From: Leptolinea sp.
GTDB lineage: Bacteria; Chloroflexota; Anaerolineae; Anaerolineales; Anaerolineaceae
Assembly (NCBI GenBank): GCA_012798535.1
Contig: JAAZMZ010000026.1
Coordinates: 1-51,930, forward strand
Length of the DNA: 51,930 nucleotides
Direction: 5' to 3'
The notes beneath the pieces were generated by a model. That model did no database searches, was not told the DNA's origin, and saw only the letters and a list, made by a program, of their open reading frames with translations. The translations under genes were made by a program, and so were the position numbers. Below, one piece after another: positions 51,708 through 51,930 of the stretch; positions within the stretch are counted from its first letter, which is position 1; each line of letters starts with the position of its first letter.

Positions 51708-51930
51708 TCAATAACCCACCCAACCAAACAGGGAGGTGCCATCAGGGTGGCTGAGCGGCTTCCAGTCTGGCGCGGCCACTGCGAACAGAGAATTTTCGAC
51801 CGTAAAATAGAGTTTGCGGCTGTCTGGTGTGAAGAAGGCTTTTTCCACCGGCTTATTGGACAACGACACGACCGGAGAACCGTCAATCGTATATAAAGCA
51901 CTGCCGGAATCCTGGCTGCTGGCCACGAGA
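51708..51930 (-). CDS. C-terminal end of a beta-propeller-like protein (partial)
   Basis: The frame enters from the right edge and stops at 51708. About 73 residues are visible with repeated strand patterns (ALYTIDGSPVVSLS, KAFFTPDSRKLYFTVENSLFAV) of WD40/TolB-like propeller blades. The rest and the function lie outside the window. It precedes nth by 67 bp on the same strand. Confidence 0.55.
   Translation of the reverse strand, partial: LVASSQDSGSALYTIDGSPVVSLSNKPVEKAFFTPDSRKLYFTVENSLFAVAAPDWKPLSHPDGTSLFGWVGY

Noticed and set aside
51641..51901. N-terminal extension of endonuclease III
   Set aside because: It overlaps the upstream propeller-like gene in another frame and has no nth-like sequence.

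Overview
The window looks like a chromosomal segment of a Chloroflexota bacterium, most likely Anaerolineae. This is an inference from content, not a database match. The pointers are an FMN-riboswitch-controlled NMT1/THI5-type ABC importer (the RibXY flavin importer type described from Chloroflexi), lipoproteins with long Thr/Pro-rich linkers, an FMN/F420 split-barrel protein, and moderate GC with mostly Shine-Dalgarno-led genes on both strands. TGA and TAG are both used as ordinary stops.

Layout. 1-1.7 kb: end of a MarR-type regulator, an O-methyltransferase, a B3/B4-domain protein and a short 25-bp tandem repeat. 1.7-4.6 kb: predicted flavin ABC importer operon (minus strand) led by an FMN riboswitch. 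4.6-8.7 kb: an AT-rich, apparently acquired island with an NgoMIV-family restriction enzyme, its amino-methyltransferase, a DUF2726/zinc-ribbon nuclease-like protein that lacks one zinc ligand, and a PD-(D/E)XK nuclease gene broken by a TGA. 8.7-17.8 kb: housekeeping and signalling genes (GGDEF cyclase, nitrilase-type hydrolase, lipoprotein, His-rich membrane protein with an OmpR-type two-component system, split-barrel reductase, metallo-beta-lactamase-fold protein, flavodoxin, CPBP protease).

18.0-29.6 kb is the most interesting block. Two SorC/LsrR-type regulators flank a cluster containing a CUT1 sugar-type ABC importer with two different ATPases, an LsrK-like FGGY kinase interrupted by one amber codon, a class II aldolase/epimerase and an LsrF-like aldolase. 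It resembles the AI-2 (lsr) kinase/thiolase module joined to an unrelated transporter. The SRP RNA gene follows directly; its promoter overlaps the lsrF-like stop codon.

29.8-44 kb: two methyltransferases, an orphan GAF histidine kinase, a YedY/sulfite-oxidase-like protein, several secreted or anchored surface proteins, a large PP2C-like pseudophosphatase with a membrane anchor and probable external propeller, Hsp20, a cysteine-desulfurase-like enzyme, a tRNA-Arg(CCU) with a poorly paired anticodon stem, an unexplained structured intergenic region, an MFS transporter and a second B3/B4 protein. 44.2-51.9 kb: dnaE with an intact-looking PHP domain, PhzF-like isomerase, a GT87-type membrane glycosyltransferase, endonuclease III and the end of a propeller-like gene.

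Three separate lesions (a Cys and two expected Trp positions) are each explainable by a single G-to-A change, which suggests drift or assembly-level polymorphism in the island and the lsr-like cluster.
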